In this document: piece after piece, positions 1 to 6,002 of the stretch | How positions within the stretch are numbered: position 1 is the stretch's first letter | Layout: the number at the start of each line of letters is the position of its first letter | Program-made: the position numbers and the translations under genes | Source: a bacterium | Lineage (GTDB): Bacteria > Actinomycetota > Acidimicrobiia > Acidimicrobiales > Ilumatobacteraceae | Assembly: GCA_029978815.1 (NCBI GenBank) | Contig: JAPOIQ010000074.1 | Span: 1 to 6,302 of the forward strand | Length of the DNA stretch: 6,302 nucleotides | Direction of reading: 5' to 3' | Notes under the pieces: generated by a model | The model's input: only the letters and a program-made list of their open reading frames with translations | What the model was told of the DNA's origin: nothing | Database searches by the model: none

Positions 1-1
1 A

Positions 2-121
2 AACACTGTCGATCCATGCTCGAGTTCCCGAGAGGAGCCGTCAGGAAGGGTGACCGTGAGCAATGACATAGATCCCGAAGTCTACGAGCCGGAGTCGAGG
101 CCAACACGAGACCACTTCTAG
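2..121 (+). CDS. Possible 3' end of an unidentified rightward gene (partial)
   Basis: A reading frame is open from the window's left edge to a TAG at 119-121. It would encode about 39 residues of C-terminus, ending in an acidic, proline-containing tail (DIDPEVYEPESRPTRDHF). I do not recognise the family. Its stop shares the palindrome CTAG with the stop of mshC on the other strand, a tight tail-to-tail arrangement. Support is weak because the frame is short. A second frame also enters from the left edge and stops at 51-53, overlapping a GTG at 50-52. A strong Shine-Dalgarno-like AGGAAGG at 43-49 sits six bases before a GTG at 56-58 in the longer frame. The alternative is therefore an upstream gene ending near 53 followed by a tiny 21-codon ORF. 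Nothing here supports a function. Confidence 0.35.
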   Translation, partial: NTVDPCSSSREEPSGRVTVSNDIDPEVYEPESRPTRDHF

Positions 122-1248
122 TGAAGTTCGATTCCCAACAATGCGGAGGACGCAGCCGCACTTTCGCCATTTGCGACTGCTGCGTCAATGAGGTCGCACG
201 CTAAGGGGGTATTGAGATCATCATCGAGTGCCTGACGGACGGCTGCCAGAACGGATTCGTTCTCAGCGGCCTCGACACTTGCCGCCCATCGCCGGAAGCG
301 CTCCATCGAAGTTGGCATGAGGTCGTCACTCCACTCCCACTCAGTGCGGTAGTGGTGCGAAATAATGCCAAGTCGTATCGCCCTCGGATCCCATTCTTTC
401 CGCAAGGCGTCGATAAAGACAAGGTTGCCGAGACTCTTCGACATTTTCTCGCCATCTTTAGAAATCAGCGCTGTGTGCATCCAGTGATCAACAAACTCAA
501 TACCTGTTGCAGATTCGGATTGGGCTCGCTCACATTCGTGGTGCGGGAAAATGAGATCTGCTCCCCCGCCGTGCAAGTGAACATGTTCGCCAAGTTCGCG
601 AAGCGCAAGTGCGCTGCACTCGACATGCCAACCCGGACGGCCAGGACCCCAAGGTGTCTCCCATGCAGGCTCATCCGCAGCAGAGGGCTGCCACAACACA
701 AAATCAAGTGGATGTCGTTTCTGAGGATCGTCAACATTGCCGCCACGCAACGTCGCGAGGCGATGCATTTCCTCAATGGAATACCCGCTGACCTCACCAA
801 ACGTCTCGTACGAGTTCACATCGAAATACACGGAGTCTCCGCTGACATAGGCATGTCCTGCGTCAAGAACCGCTTGGATGAATTTCCGGATATCGGGAAT
901 CGCCGATGATGCCCGAGGAGCCGCTGCAACAGGCAGGACGTTCAGCGCTGCCATGTCGTCGTTGAAGCGGGCCTCTTCTCCAGCGGCAAGGTCGAGATAA
1001 TGCACCCCAAGTTCGCGGGCCTTAGCAAAGAGCGGGTCATCGACGTCGGTCACATTTCTCACACACTTCACGTCGTGTCCGAGATCAATGAGGCGCCGAA
1101 TCAGAACGTCGTATGCAAGAAACGTTGACGCGTGACCTAAGTGGGTCGCGTCATAGGGCGTGATTCCACAGACGTACATGAGAACCTGCTTCGGCGGGTC
1201 AAACGAAACAACCTCACGACGAGCAGTGTCGTACAGCATCAGCGACAT
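118..1248 (-). CDS. mshC: MshC, cysteine:GlcN-Ins ligase of mycothiol biosynthesis
   Basis: MshC is a cytosolic ATP-dependent ligase that joins L-cysteine to the amino group of glucosaminyl-inositol, the penultimate step of mycothiol synthesis. The 376-residue protein has the class I synthetase fold shared with cysteinyl-tRNA synthetase (CysRS). Near residues 24-40 it carries CGITPYDATHLGHA, the MshC form of the HIGH region; CysRS normally has CGPTVY and HIGN. It also has GPGRPGWHVEC (201-211), FPHHECE (234-240) and KMSKS (268-272). Expected zinc ligands by alignment from memory are C27, C211 and H236, with E240 matching the fourth CysRS ligand. The tRNA-binding C-terminal domain of CysRS (about 460 residues in total) is absent, as in MshC. 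The N-terminus starts directly at the LMLYDTA strand and lacks the roughly 20-residue leader of mycobacterial MshC (about 412 residues). The ATG is supported by GAGGAT upstream. It lies 9 bases after npdG, probably in one operon. A divergent CysRS paralogue is the alternative, judged less likely. Confidence 0.87.
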   Translation of the reverse strand: MSLMLYDTARREVVSFDPPKQVLMYVCGITPYDATHLGHASTFLAYDVLIRRLIDLGHDVKCVRNVTDVDDPLFAKARELGVHYLDLAAGEEARFNDDMAALNVLPVAAAPRASSAIPDIRKFIQAVLDAGHAYVSGDSVYFDVNSYETFGEVSGYSIEEMHRLATLRGGNVDDPQKRHPLDFVLWQPSAADEPAWETPWGPGRPGWHVECSALALRELGEHVHLHGGGADLIFPHHECERAQSESATGIEFVDHWMHTALISKDGEKMSKSLGNLVFIDALRKEWDPRAIRLGIISHHYRTEWEWSDDLMPTSMERFRRWAASVEAAENESVLAAVRQALDDDLNTPLACDLIDAAVANGESAAASSALLGIELH

Positions 1249-1253
1249 TAGTG

Positions 1254-1259
1254 ATCCTC
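1254..1259 (-). promoter_or_regulatory. Ribosome binding site of mshC
   Basis: On the minus strand GAGGAT lies five bases before the mshC ATG, a normal Shine-Dalgarno position. It overlaps the npdG stop codon (TGA at 1258-1260). Ribosomes finishing npdG would therefore arrive at the mshC initiation site, which supports co-translation and the chosen mshC start. Confidence 0.6.
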
Positions 1260-1929
1260 AGTTTGGAGCGTCTGCGCTGCGAATGCCCGTAAGTTTTGGC
1301 GCTACTCGTGTTCGGTAGCGAACATTGAGCTGCAGCAACACGGCGGTAAATGCCTCAATCGCAGTCGCATTCGAAAGTTCTCCAGCATCAAGCGGTCGAC
1401 AACCTGGAATTTTCCGCACCATCTCGCTCACGGTTTCAACCGCATTCGGGTCGTCGCCGCAAATCAGGACATCGGAGTCGATTGGCTCGCCAAGGTGCCC
1501 AAGTTCTTTGGCGGGCAGGTGATGAAATGCTGCAACAACTCGGCTTTGCGGCAGCGCGGCCTGAACGTGCGCTGCGACGCTGCCCCGAGGTGGCACGAGT
1601 GGTTGGAATTCTGGACCAACTTTTACGAGAGCATTTGCCATGCTCACTAGGACCTTCCCTCGCAATTGGTCCTCGAATTCTTTCGCGGTCGTTGCCGCCG
1701 AATCCCACGGCGTAGCGATGACGACGAGGTCGCAATCAGCAGCCGCCTCGTTATCACCGTAGCCAAGAAGTGCAGCGAGCTCCGGATGACCCTCAATGGC
1801 ACGATCGCGCGCTTCCATCGCCCGATATTTCGAGCGCGAGCCGATGACACATTCGTAGCCCACACTGGCAAGGCGCGCGGCCAACGCTGTTCCTGCGGGA
1901 CCACTTCCCCCGATCATTCCTACTCTCAC
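1258..1929 (-). CDS. npdG: NADPH-dependent F420 reductase (F420:NADPH oxidoreductase)
   Basis: This family transfers hydride between NADP(H) and coenzyme F420 in the cytosol; in aerobic actinobacteria it mainly supplies reduced F420 to F420-dependent enzymes. From the GTG at 1929 the protein is 223 residues, typical for the family. It opens with a Rossmann strand and glycine motif (VGMIGGSGPAG, residues 3-13), followed by a strand ending IGSRS, where NADP phosphate-binding residues are expected. Later motifs are VIATPWD, the VLVSMAN segment, the AAFHHLPA segment that lines the F420 pocket in known structures, and the C-terminal DAGELSNATAIEAFTA helix. The frame extends upstream to a GTG at 1977, but those 16 extra residues precede the first Rossmann strand and look untranslated, so I prefer 1929. 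Neither start has a strong Shine-Dalgarno sequence. It is the first gene of the npdG-mshC unit and is transcribed divergently from fabI. An F420-independent NAD(P)-binding homologue is possible but less likely. Confidence 0.85.
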   Translation of the reverse strand: MRVGMIGGSGPAGTALAARLASVGYECVIGSRSKYRAMEARDRAIEGHPELAALLGYGDNEAAADCDLVVIATPWDSAATTAKEFEDQLRGKVLVSMANALVKVGPEFQPLVPPRGSVAAHVQAALPQSRVVAAFHHLPAKELGHLGEPIDSDVLICGDDPNAVETVSEMVRKIPGCRPLDAGELSNATAIEAFTAVLLQLNVRYRTRVAPKLTGIRSADAPN

Positions 1930-2047
1930 GCGGCCAGTTTCGCACAAGAATGTGATGATTCCCACACACTTAAACACTTGACGAGGCTGAGCGGTAGCAA
2001 AACCGGGAAGACCAACTGCGATTAGCAGTGTCGGCTACGTTGCAGGC
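1930..2047. promoter_or_regulatory. Divergent intergenic promoter region, npdG / fabI
   Basis: This stretch of about 118 bases between two diverging genes must hold promoters for both the npdG-mshC unit (leftward) and fabI (rightward), because neither has another gene upstream on its strand. A TTGACG on the plus strand at 1978-1983 resembles a -35 element, but no convincing -10 lies 16-18 bases downstream of it. I see no clear leftward -10/-35 pair and no inverted repeat long enough to call an operator. Confidence 0.5.
2036..2041 (+). promoter_or_regulatory. Candidate -10 element of a leaderless fabI promoter
   Basis: TACGTT matches the TANNNT form of the actinobacterial -10 element and ends six bases before the fabI ATG. 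A transcript starting 6-8 bases after it would begin at or next to the start codon, giving a leaderless mRNA. Consistent with this, there is no good Shine-Dalgarno sequence just before the ATG (only GCAGGC). No clear -35 box lies at the right distance, and a six-base match is easily met by chance. Confidence 0.3.
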
Positions 2048-2815
2048 ATGGGAATTCTTGACGGCAAAAATCTCGTGATTACGGGCGTCCTCACCGATGC
2101 ATCACTCGCGTTCGGGGTAGCCCAAATAGCCAAAGCCGAGGGCGCGAACATCATTCTCACGGGAGCGGGGCGGGCGTTATCACTTACCAAGCGCACCGCT
2201 CGAAAAATTGATCCCGAGATTGAAGTGTTGGAACTTGATGTCACCGTTCCCGAGCACGTTGATGCTGTTCGGTCGGCGGTTCAAGCGAAGTGGGGGCGTG
2301 TTGATGGCGTGTTGCATGCCATCGGTTTTGCTCCTGCCTCCTGCCTTGGCGACGACTTCTTTGGAGCTCCCTGGGAGGACGTTGCAACCGCTATGCACAT
2401 CTCGACCTATTCGCTCAAAACGCTCGCAGATGCGTTTGTGCCTTTGATGACTGATGGTGGTTCGATCGTCGGGCTCGATTTCGACAACTCTCAGGCCTGG
2501 CCGGCGTACAACTGGATGGGGGTCGCCAAATCTGCGTTGCAAAGTCTTTCCAGGTACCTGGCGAAGGAACTCGGCTCGCAGCAGATCCGCTGCAACCTTG
2601 TTGCCGCTGGTCCGGTGAGAACAATGGCAGCAAAGTCGATTCCGGGCTTTGCTCTCTTTGAGGACACATGGGATGGTCGTTCACCCCTCGGTTGGGACGT
2701 CAACGATCCGATTCCCGTCGCAAAAGCTTGCGTCGCACTGCTCTCAGATTGGTTCCCTGCGACGACCGGAGAGATCATCCATGTCGATGGTGGTTACCAC
2801 GCAGTTGGTGCGTGA
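2048..2815 (+). CDS. fabI: Enoyl-[acyl-carrier-protein] reductase FabI, InhA-like
   Basis: FabI catalyses the NADH-dependent reduction of trans-2-enoyl-ACP, the last step of each fatty-acid elongation cycle, in the cytosol. The 255-residue protein is a complete short-chain-dehydrogenase fold. It has the FabI/InhA cofactor motif GVLTDASLAFG (13-23), LELDV with D64, HAIGF (90-94) and the catalytic pair Y154 and K161 in PAYNWMGVAKSAL, with Y-x6-K spacing typical of FabI. F145 matches InhA F149. NLVAAGPVRT (183-192) precedes the substrate-binding loop, and LLSDWFPATTGEIIHVDGG closes the fold. Most segments resemble mycobacterial InhA, but the loop from R191 to W216 is about ten residues shorter than in InhA and matches the length in E. 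coli FabI. Residue 91 is Ala where InhA has Ser94. It is a single gene, divergent from npdG and convergent with the aldo/keto reductase gene. The ATG is the natural start of the family. Confidence 0.92.
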   Translation: MGILDGKNLVITGVLTDASLAFGVAQIAKAEGANIILTGAGRALSLTKRTARKIDPEIEVLELDVTVPEHVDAVRSAVQAKWGRVDGVLHAIGFAPASCLGDDFFGAPWEDVATAMHISTYSLKTLADAFVPLMTDGGSIVGLDFDNSQAWPAYNWMGVAKSALQSLSRYLAKELGSQQIRCNLVAAGPVRTMAAKSIPGFALFEDTWDGRSPLGWDVNDPIPVAKACVALLSDWFPATTGEIIHVDGGYHAVGA

Positions 2816-2823
2816 CCGTTCGC

Positions 2824-2849
2824 TCGCAACCCTTAACTTGTGGTTGAGA
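2824..2849. terminator. Weak hairpin in the convergent gap after fabI
   Basis: The 43-base gap between the converging fabI and aldo/keto reductase genes contains CAACC (2827-2831) and GGTTG (2842-2846). They can pair around a loop of about ten bases, with two further pairs beyond one mismatch (CT 2824-2825 with GA 2848-2849). There is no strong T-run on either side. It may contribute to termination of either gene, but stability looks low. Confidence 0.25.
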
Positions 2850-2858
2850 CTTGAATGA

Positions 2859-3842
2859 TCAGCCGATTGCCGACGTGATCTCCTCAGCAACATCTGGAGT
2901 CAAGAGCGGAATGACGTCGAGTGCCGCAAAGTTCTCTGTAACTTGTGCCGCCCGGCTTGCTCCGGTGATCACCGTCGACACCATTGGATGCAGGGTGCAC
3001 CAAGCAATCGCCAACTGCGCAATCGAGCATCCGAGGCGGTCGGCGATTGGCCTCAACCGCTCAATACGAGCGAGTGCTGCTTCGTCACTCATTCGAGAAC
3101 GGAGCCATTCGTAACCTGACAGAGCGGCACGCGAATCCTCGGGAATACCGTCGCTGTACTTACCGGTGAGAAGACCGGAGGCAAGTGGACTCCAAATCGT
3201 GTTGCCATAGCCCGTGTCCGCGTGCAGGCGGCGATATTCACGCTCAACCTTTCGACGTTCCAACAGGTTGTACTGAGACTGTTCAGTCACAGGAGCATGT
3301 AAATGATGTTGCTGAGCGATCGCTATGGCGTGACGAATCTCATCAGCCGACCATTCGCTCGTCCCCCAATACAGTGCCTTGCCGCTTGACACCATGTCGC
3401 TCATGGCCCACACGGTTTCTTCCATCGGGGTGTTCGGATCCGAGCGGTGGCAGTACACAACGTCGACAAAATCCATTTGGAGCCGCTCAAGCGATGCGTC
3501 AATTGCTTGCATCAGATACTTCCGGTTGAGGGTATTTCGCATGTTGGGGTCATCGCCATGAATTCCCCAGTACAGCTTGGTCGTTGCGACGTACGACCAT
3601 CGTGGCCATCCAAGATCTCGAAATACCCGACCCATGATCGACTCGCTACGGCCGCCGGCGTACGACTCGGCATTGTCGAAGAAGTTGCACCCAGCATCAT
3701 GAGCAGCCTGCATGCACTCGAGCGCCGGATCATCGGCCATCTGAGTGTCGAACGTCACCCATGAGCCATATGAAAGAACGCTCACTTTGAGGCCGGTTGC
3801 TCCAAGCCGCCGATACTCCATCTTTTCTTCAGGGATTGCCAT
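2859..3842 (-). CDS. Aldo/keto reductase, potassium-channel beta-subunit-like family
   Basis: This is a predicted cytosolic NADPH-dependent reductase of aldehydes and ketones with a TIM-barrel fold; the substrate is unknown. From the ATG at 3842 it has 327 residues. It opens with [13 protein letters not shown], the usual N-terminus of the family. The catalytic tetrad is visible as D56 and Y61 ([11 protein letters not shown]), K89 (VATTK) and H132 ([14 protein letters not shown]). The [13 protein letters not shown] strand and a C-terminal [11 protein letters not shown] phosphate-binding segment follow. [18 protein letters not shown] and [10 protein letters not shown] closely recall Kv-beta-type aldo/keto reductases, but the tetrad His is kept where animal Kv-beta has Asn. 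The start is uncertain. The frame is open to a GTG at 3905, which would overlap hisF, and a GTG at 3872, an ATG at 3842 and an ATG at 3821 are all possible. None has a convincing Shine-Dalgarno sequence. It follows hisF by 34 bases and is probably the last gene of that operon; no role in histidine synthesis is evident. Confidence 0.87.
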   Translation of the reverse strand: MAIPEEKMEYRRLGATGLKVSVLSYGSWVTFDTQMADDPALECMQAAHDAGCNFFDNAESYAGGRSESIMGRVFRDLGWPRWSYVATTKLYWGIHGDDPNMRNTLNRKYLMQAIDASLERLQMDFVDVVYCHRSDPNTPMEETVWAMSDMVSSGKALYWGTSEWSADEIRHAIAIAQQHHLHAPVTEQSQYNLLERRKVEREYRRLHADTGYGNTIWSPLASGLLTGKYSDGIPEDSRAALSGYEWLRSRMSDEAALARIERLRPIADRLGCSIAQLAIAWCTLHPMVSTVITGASRAAQVTENFAALDVIPLLTPDVAEEITSAIG

Positions 3843-3876
3843 GGTGATGACGGTACCGCGCCGGATTTCCACCGAC

Positions 3877-4656
3877 CTAGTCAGGGAGGACAGCTGGGCG
3901 GACACGTATTCCGCGTTCTGTCATTACTTGCTTCGCATCTGCAATCGTGTATTCGCCGAAGTGAAAAATAGACGCCGCGAGCACCGCATCAGCATTTCCA
4001 TGAAGGACGCCGTCAGCAAGGTGGTCAAGGTTTCCAACACCTCCACTCGCAATCACCGGAACATTCACCTGCTCTGAGATCGCGGTGTTTAACTCGTGAT
4101 CAAATCCCTCACGAGTGCCGTCTCGGTCCATGGAGGTCACGAGTAGTTCACCAGCCCCCATCTCCACTGCGCTTGTCGCCCACGCAACGGCATCAATTCC
4201 CGTCGGTGTTCGGCCCCCATGTAGAAACACCTCGAATGACCCCGTCGACGAACGCCTGGCGTCTATCGCACACACCACACATTGGGTTCCAAACACATCA
4301 GCAATTTCGGCGATCAACTCGGGGCGTTCAACTGCAGCCGTATTGACACTCACTTTGTCGGCACCCGCACGCAACATTCGTCGTGCATCATCAAGAGTTC
4401 GGATTCCACCGCCAACAGTGAACGGTAAAAACACTTGTTCAGCCACTCGCTCCACCATCTCAATGGTCGTCGCACGGTTGTCACTCGAAGCCGTGATATC
4501 GAGAAAGACGAGTTCGTCCGCGCCTTGTTCGTTGTACTGCTGAGCAAGCTCGACTGGGTCTCCCGCATCGCGCAAACCGACGAAATTGATTCCTTTGACA
4601 ACCCGGCCCTCTGTCACATCAAGACATGGGATGACGCGTGCAACACGATCAGTCAT
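3877..4656 (-). CDS. hisF: HisF, cyclase subunit of imidazole glycerol phosphate synthase
   Basis: HisF uses ammonia channelled from HisH to convert PRFAR into imidazole glycerol phosphate (IGP) and AICAR, the fifth step of histidine synthesis. The 259-residue protein is a complete half-barrel-repeat TIM barrel of normal length. Catalytic aspartates D13 (IPCLDV) and D132 (AIDAR) match D11 and D130 of the Thermotoga enzyme. Phosphate-binding motifs [11 protein letters not shown] (81-91), SMDRDGT (175-181) and [11 protein letters not shown] (202-212) are present, as is the FLDITAS segment (51-57). The ATG overlaps the hisA stop by four bases (ATGA) and is preceded by GAGGT six bases upstream, so translational coupling to hisA is likely. 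The protein acts as a 1:1 complex with the hisH product encoded two genes upstream. No unusual residues were noticed. Confidence 0.97.
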   Translation of the reverse strand: MTDRVARVIPCLDVTEGRVVKGINFVGLRDAGDPVELAQQYNEQGADELVFLDITASSDNRATTIEMVERVAEQVFLPFTVGGGIRTLDDARRMLRAGADKVSVNTAAVERPELIAEIADVFGTQCVVCAIDARRSSTGSFEVFLHGGRTPTGIDAVAWATSAVEMGAGELLVTSMDRDGTREGFDHELNTAISEQVNVPVIASGGVGNLDHLADGVLHGNADAVLAASIFHFGEYTIADAKQVMTERGIRVRPAVLPD

Positions 4657-5363
4657 CTCAGCACCTCGATGGCGTCGGCAACTGAGAAACGGCCTTCGTA
4701 AATAGCTTTCCCGGCGATAACACCGCCCAGACCCGAGATCGCTGCAAGCGCGCGGAGGTCCTCAAGTGATGACACTCCCCCACTTGCGATGACTGGGATA
4801 CCTGTGGCCCGAGCGGCCTCAGCTAATCCCTCGAGGTCTGGGCCAGCCAGCATGCCATCTCGGGAGATATCGGTGATTACGAATGCAGTTGCTGTCGGAT
4901 ACCGTCCAAGCGCCTCATTGAGGTGTACCGATGACGATTCAGTCCTCCCTTCAAGGGCTACGTATCCATTGCGGTGGTCTAGGCCGACCGCAATTGGCAA
5001 TTCTTTTGAACAGATTTCGACAAGTTCGGGCTGTCGAATTGCTGCCGAACCCATCACCGCTCGGGTAATCCCCGTATCACGCAGCCGCTGAACATCTTCG
5101 AGCGATCGAACTCCTCCTCCGGTCTGCACCATGACATCTGAGCCGAATTCTCTTGCAATTGCTGAAATCACTGCCCGGTTCACTGGGCCATCACCTTTTG
5201 CGGCATTGAGGTCGACGATATGAATCCACTCAGCGCCAGATTCAACGAATGACTTGGCTACAGCAAGCGGATCAGAACCGTATTTGGTCGAGTCTCCGTA
5301 CTCGCCTTGTGCTAGGCGGACGACGTTCCCGTCAAGGAGGTCAATCGCAGGGAAAAGCCTCAC
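4653..5363 (-). CDS. hisA: HisA, ProFAR isomerase
   Basis: HisA catalyses the Amadori rearrangement of ProFAR to PRFAR, the fourth step of histidine synthesis. From the GTG at 5363 the protein has 236 residues and begins [13 protein letters not shown]8 and D169 (ISRDG) align with the acid/base pair of characterised HisA, and D129 lies in GLDHRNG. Phosphate-binding segments [10 protein letters not shown] (81-90), [12 protein letters not shown] and [10 protein letters not shown] are intact. The frame runs to 5390, but that adds nine unlikely residues. The GTG overlaps the hisH stop (GTGA) and has GGGAG seven bases upstream. In many actinobacteria the homologue PriA also performs the TrpF reaction. 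Here the loop reads ALEGRTESS where PriA has the ARGWT pattern, so the PriA-type Arg is absent and the usual Trp is Arg (R140). I therefore favour a HisA-only role, without proof. It lies between hisH and hisF. Confidence 0.95.
   Translation of the reverse strand: MRLFPAIDLLDGNVVRLAQGEYGDSTKYGSDPLAVAKSFVESGAEWIHIVDLNAAKGDGPVNRAVISAIAREFGSDVMVQTGGGVRSLEDVQRLRDTGITRAVMGSAAIRQPELVEICSKELPIAVGLDHRNGYVALEGRTESSSVHLNEALGRYPTATAFVITDISRDGMLAGPDLEGLAEAARATGIPVIASGGVSSLEDLRALAAISGLGGVIAGKAIYEGRFSVADAIEVLR
4663..4667 (-). promoter_or_regulatory. Ribosome binding site of hisF inside hisA
   Basis: GAGGT on the minus strand lies six bases before the hisF ATG and within the last codons of hisA. Together with the ATGA overlap it fixes the hisF start and suggests reinitiation by ribosomes leaving hisA. 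Confidence 0.6.
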
Positions 5364-5977
5364 GAGACAACTCCCTCTGCAGTGAGCCAACGATGCAACA
5401 TCGCCAATCCGGCACTTCCTGACTTCTCGGGATGGAACTGCATTGCAAGAACGTTGTCTCGCCGACAGGCTGCAACCACGGTGCCGCCGTACTCGACTGT
5501 CGCCACTATGTCAGCCGCGTTCGAAGGCTGGCCTGCCAGCGAGTGAACGAAATACACCCACTGAGGATCGCCTGCACGCAAGAGCACAGGATCGTCAACG
5601 CTTACGATGAGTTCATTCCATTGCATTTGCGGACGACGAACGTGATCAGGCAAATAGCGAACGGCACCAGGGATGATCCCCATCCCGGCCACTCCCGGGG
5701 CCTCCTCAGAACTGTCGAAGAGCATTTGCATTCCGACGCAGATACCGAGAAACGGCCTTCCGCTAGAGATCACAGCTTCAACGGCGAGGTCGAGACCACG
5801 GTCACGGACGGCATTCATACACGCCCCGAAATTTCCCACTCCGGGCAGCACAACCGCTGCCGCAGTTGCGATGACATCGGGCGAATCTGTGAGCACCGCG
5901 TCGGCACCCAACAATCGAAGAGCTTTCTGCGCAGAGTGAAGATTCCCAATTCCGTAGTCGATGACGGCAACCGTCAT
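5360..5977 (-). CDS. hisH: HisH, glutaminase subunit of imidazole glycerol phosphate synthase
   Basis: HisH is a class I glutamine amidotransferase that hydrolyses glutamine and passes the ammonia to HisF. The 205-residue protein is full length. It begins VAVIDYGIGNLHS, has the oxyanion-strand motif PGVGNFG (45-51), and carries the catalytic triad C80 (GICVGMQMLF), H182 and E184 (MQFHPEKS). QMQWNEL (117-123) and YFVHS (142-146) are also characteristic; YFVHS is followed by LAG where many homologues have aromatic residues, a minor variation. It starts 25 bases after hisB, with only a weak purine stretch upstream of the ATG. Its stop overlaps the hisA start by four bases. The separate glutaminase and cyclase genes, split by hisA, give the common bacterial hisBHAF order. 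Confidence 0.96.
   Translation of the reverse strand: MTVAVIDYGIGNLHSAQKALRLLGADAVLTDSPDVIATAAAVVLPGVGNFGACMNAVRDRGLDLAVEAVISSGRPFLGICVGMQMLFDSSEEAPGVAGMGIIPGAVRYLPDHVRRPQMQWNELIVSVDDPVLLRAGDPQWVYFVHSLAGQPSNAADIVATVEYGGTVVAACRRDNVLAMQFHPEKSGSAGLAMLHRWLTAEGVVS
5371..5377 (-). promoter_or_regulatory. Ribosome binding site of hisA inside hisH
   Basis: GAGGGAG on the minus strand ends seven bases before the GTG at 5361-5363 and lies in the last codons of hisH. It favours that GTG over the upstream in-frame start at 5390 and indicates coupling through the GTGA stop/start overlap. Confidence 0.6.
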
Positions 5978-6002
5978 ACAGGTCTCACAATCGCATCAGT
6001 GT

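Noticed and set aside
352..909. 185-codon open frame on the plus strand inside mshC
   Set aside because: It lies wholly antisense to mshC, whose protein is clearly recognisable. The translation has no recognisable motif, so it is a shadow of the mshC codon pattern.
118..1248. Reading mshC as a truncated cysteinyl-tRNA synthetase
   Set aside because: The CGITPYDATHLGHA motif and the lack of the tRNA-binding C-terminal domain fit MshC, and the neighbouring F420 gene fits an actinobacterial mycothiol producer.
1930..1977. Upstream extension of npdG to a GTG at 1977
   Set aside because: The 16 extra residues lie before the Rossmann strand that starts the family, and they would use up much of the divergent promoter region.
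1666..2025. 119-codon plus-strand frame over npdG and the intergenic region
   Set aside because: Mostly antisense to npdG, without a ribosome binding site or recognisable domain.
4115..4543. 142-codon plus-strand frame inside hisF
   Set aside because: Antisense to a full-length, strongly conserved hisF; low-complexity Ser/Ala/Arg-rich translation typical of a shadow frame.
4653..5363. Reading hisA as the bifunctional PriA (HisA/TrpF)
   Set aside because: The loop ALEGRTESS lacks the PriA-type Arg and Trp, and QTGGGVRS is of the ordinary HisA type. Not excluded, but not supported.
5364..5390. Upstream extension of hisA to 5390
   Set aside because: The nine extra residues precede the conserved first beta strand, lie inside hisH, and the GTG at 5361-5363 has a well-placed GGGAG and a GTGA overlap.
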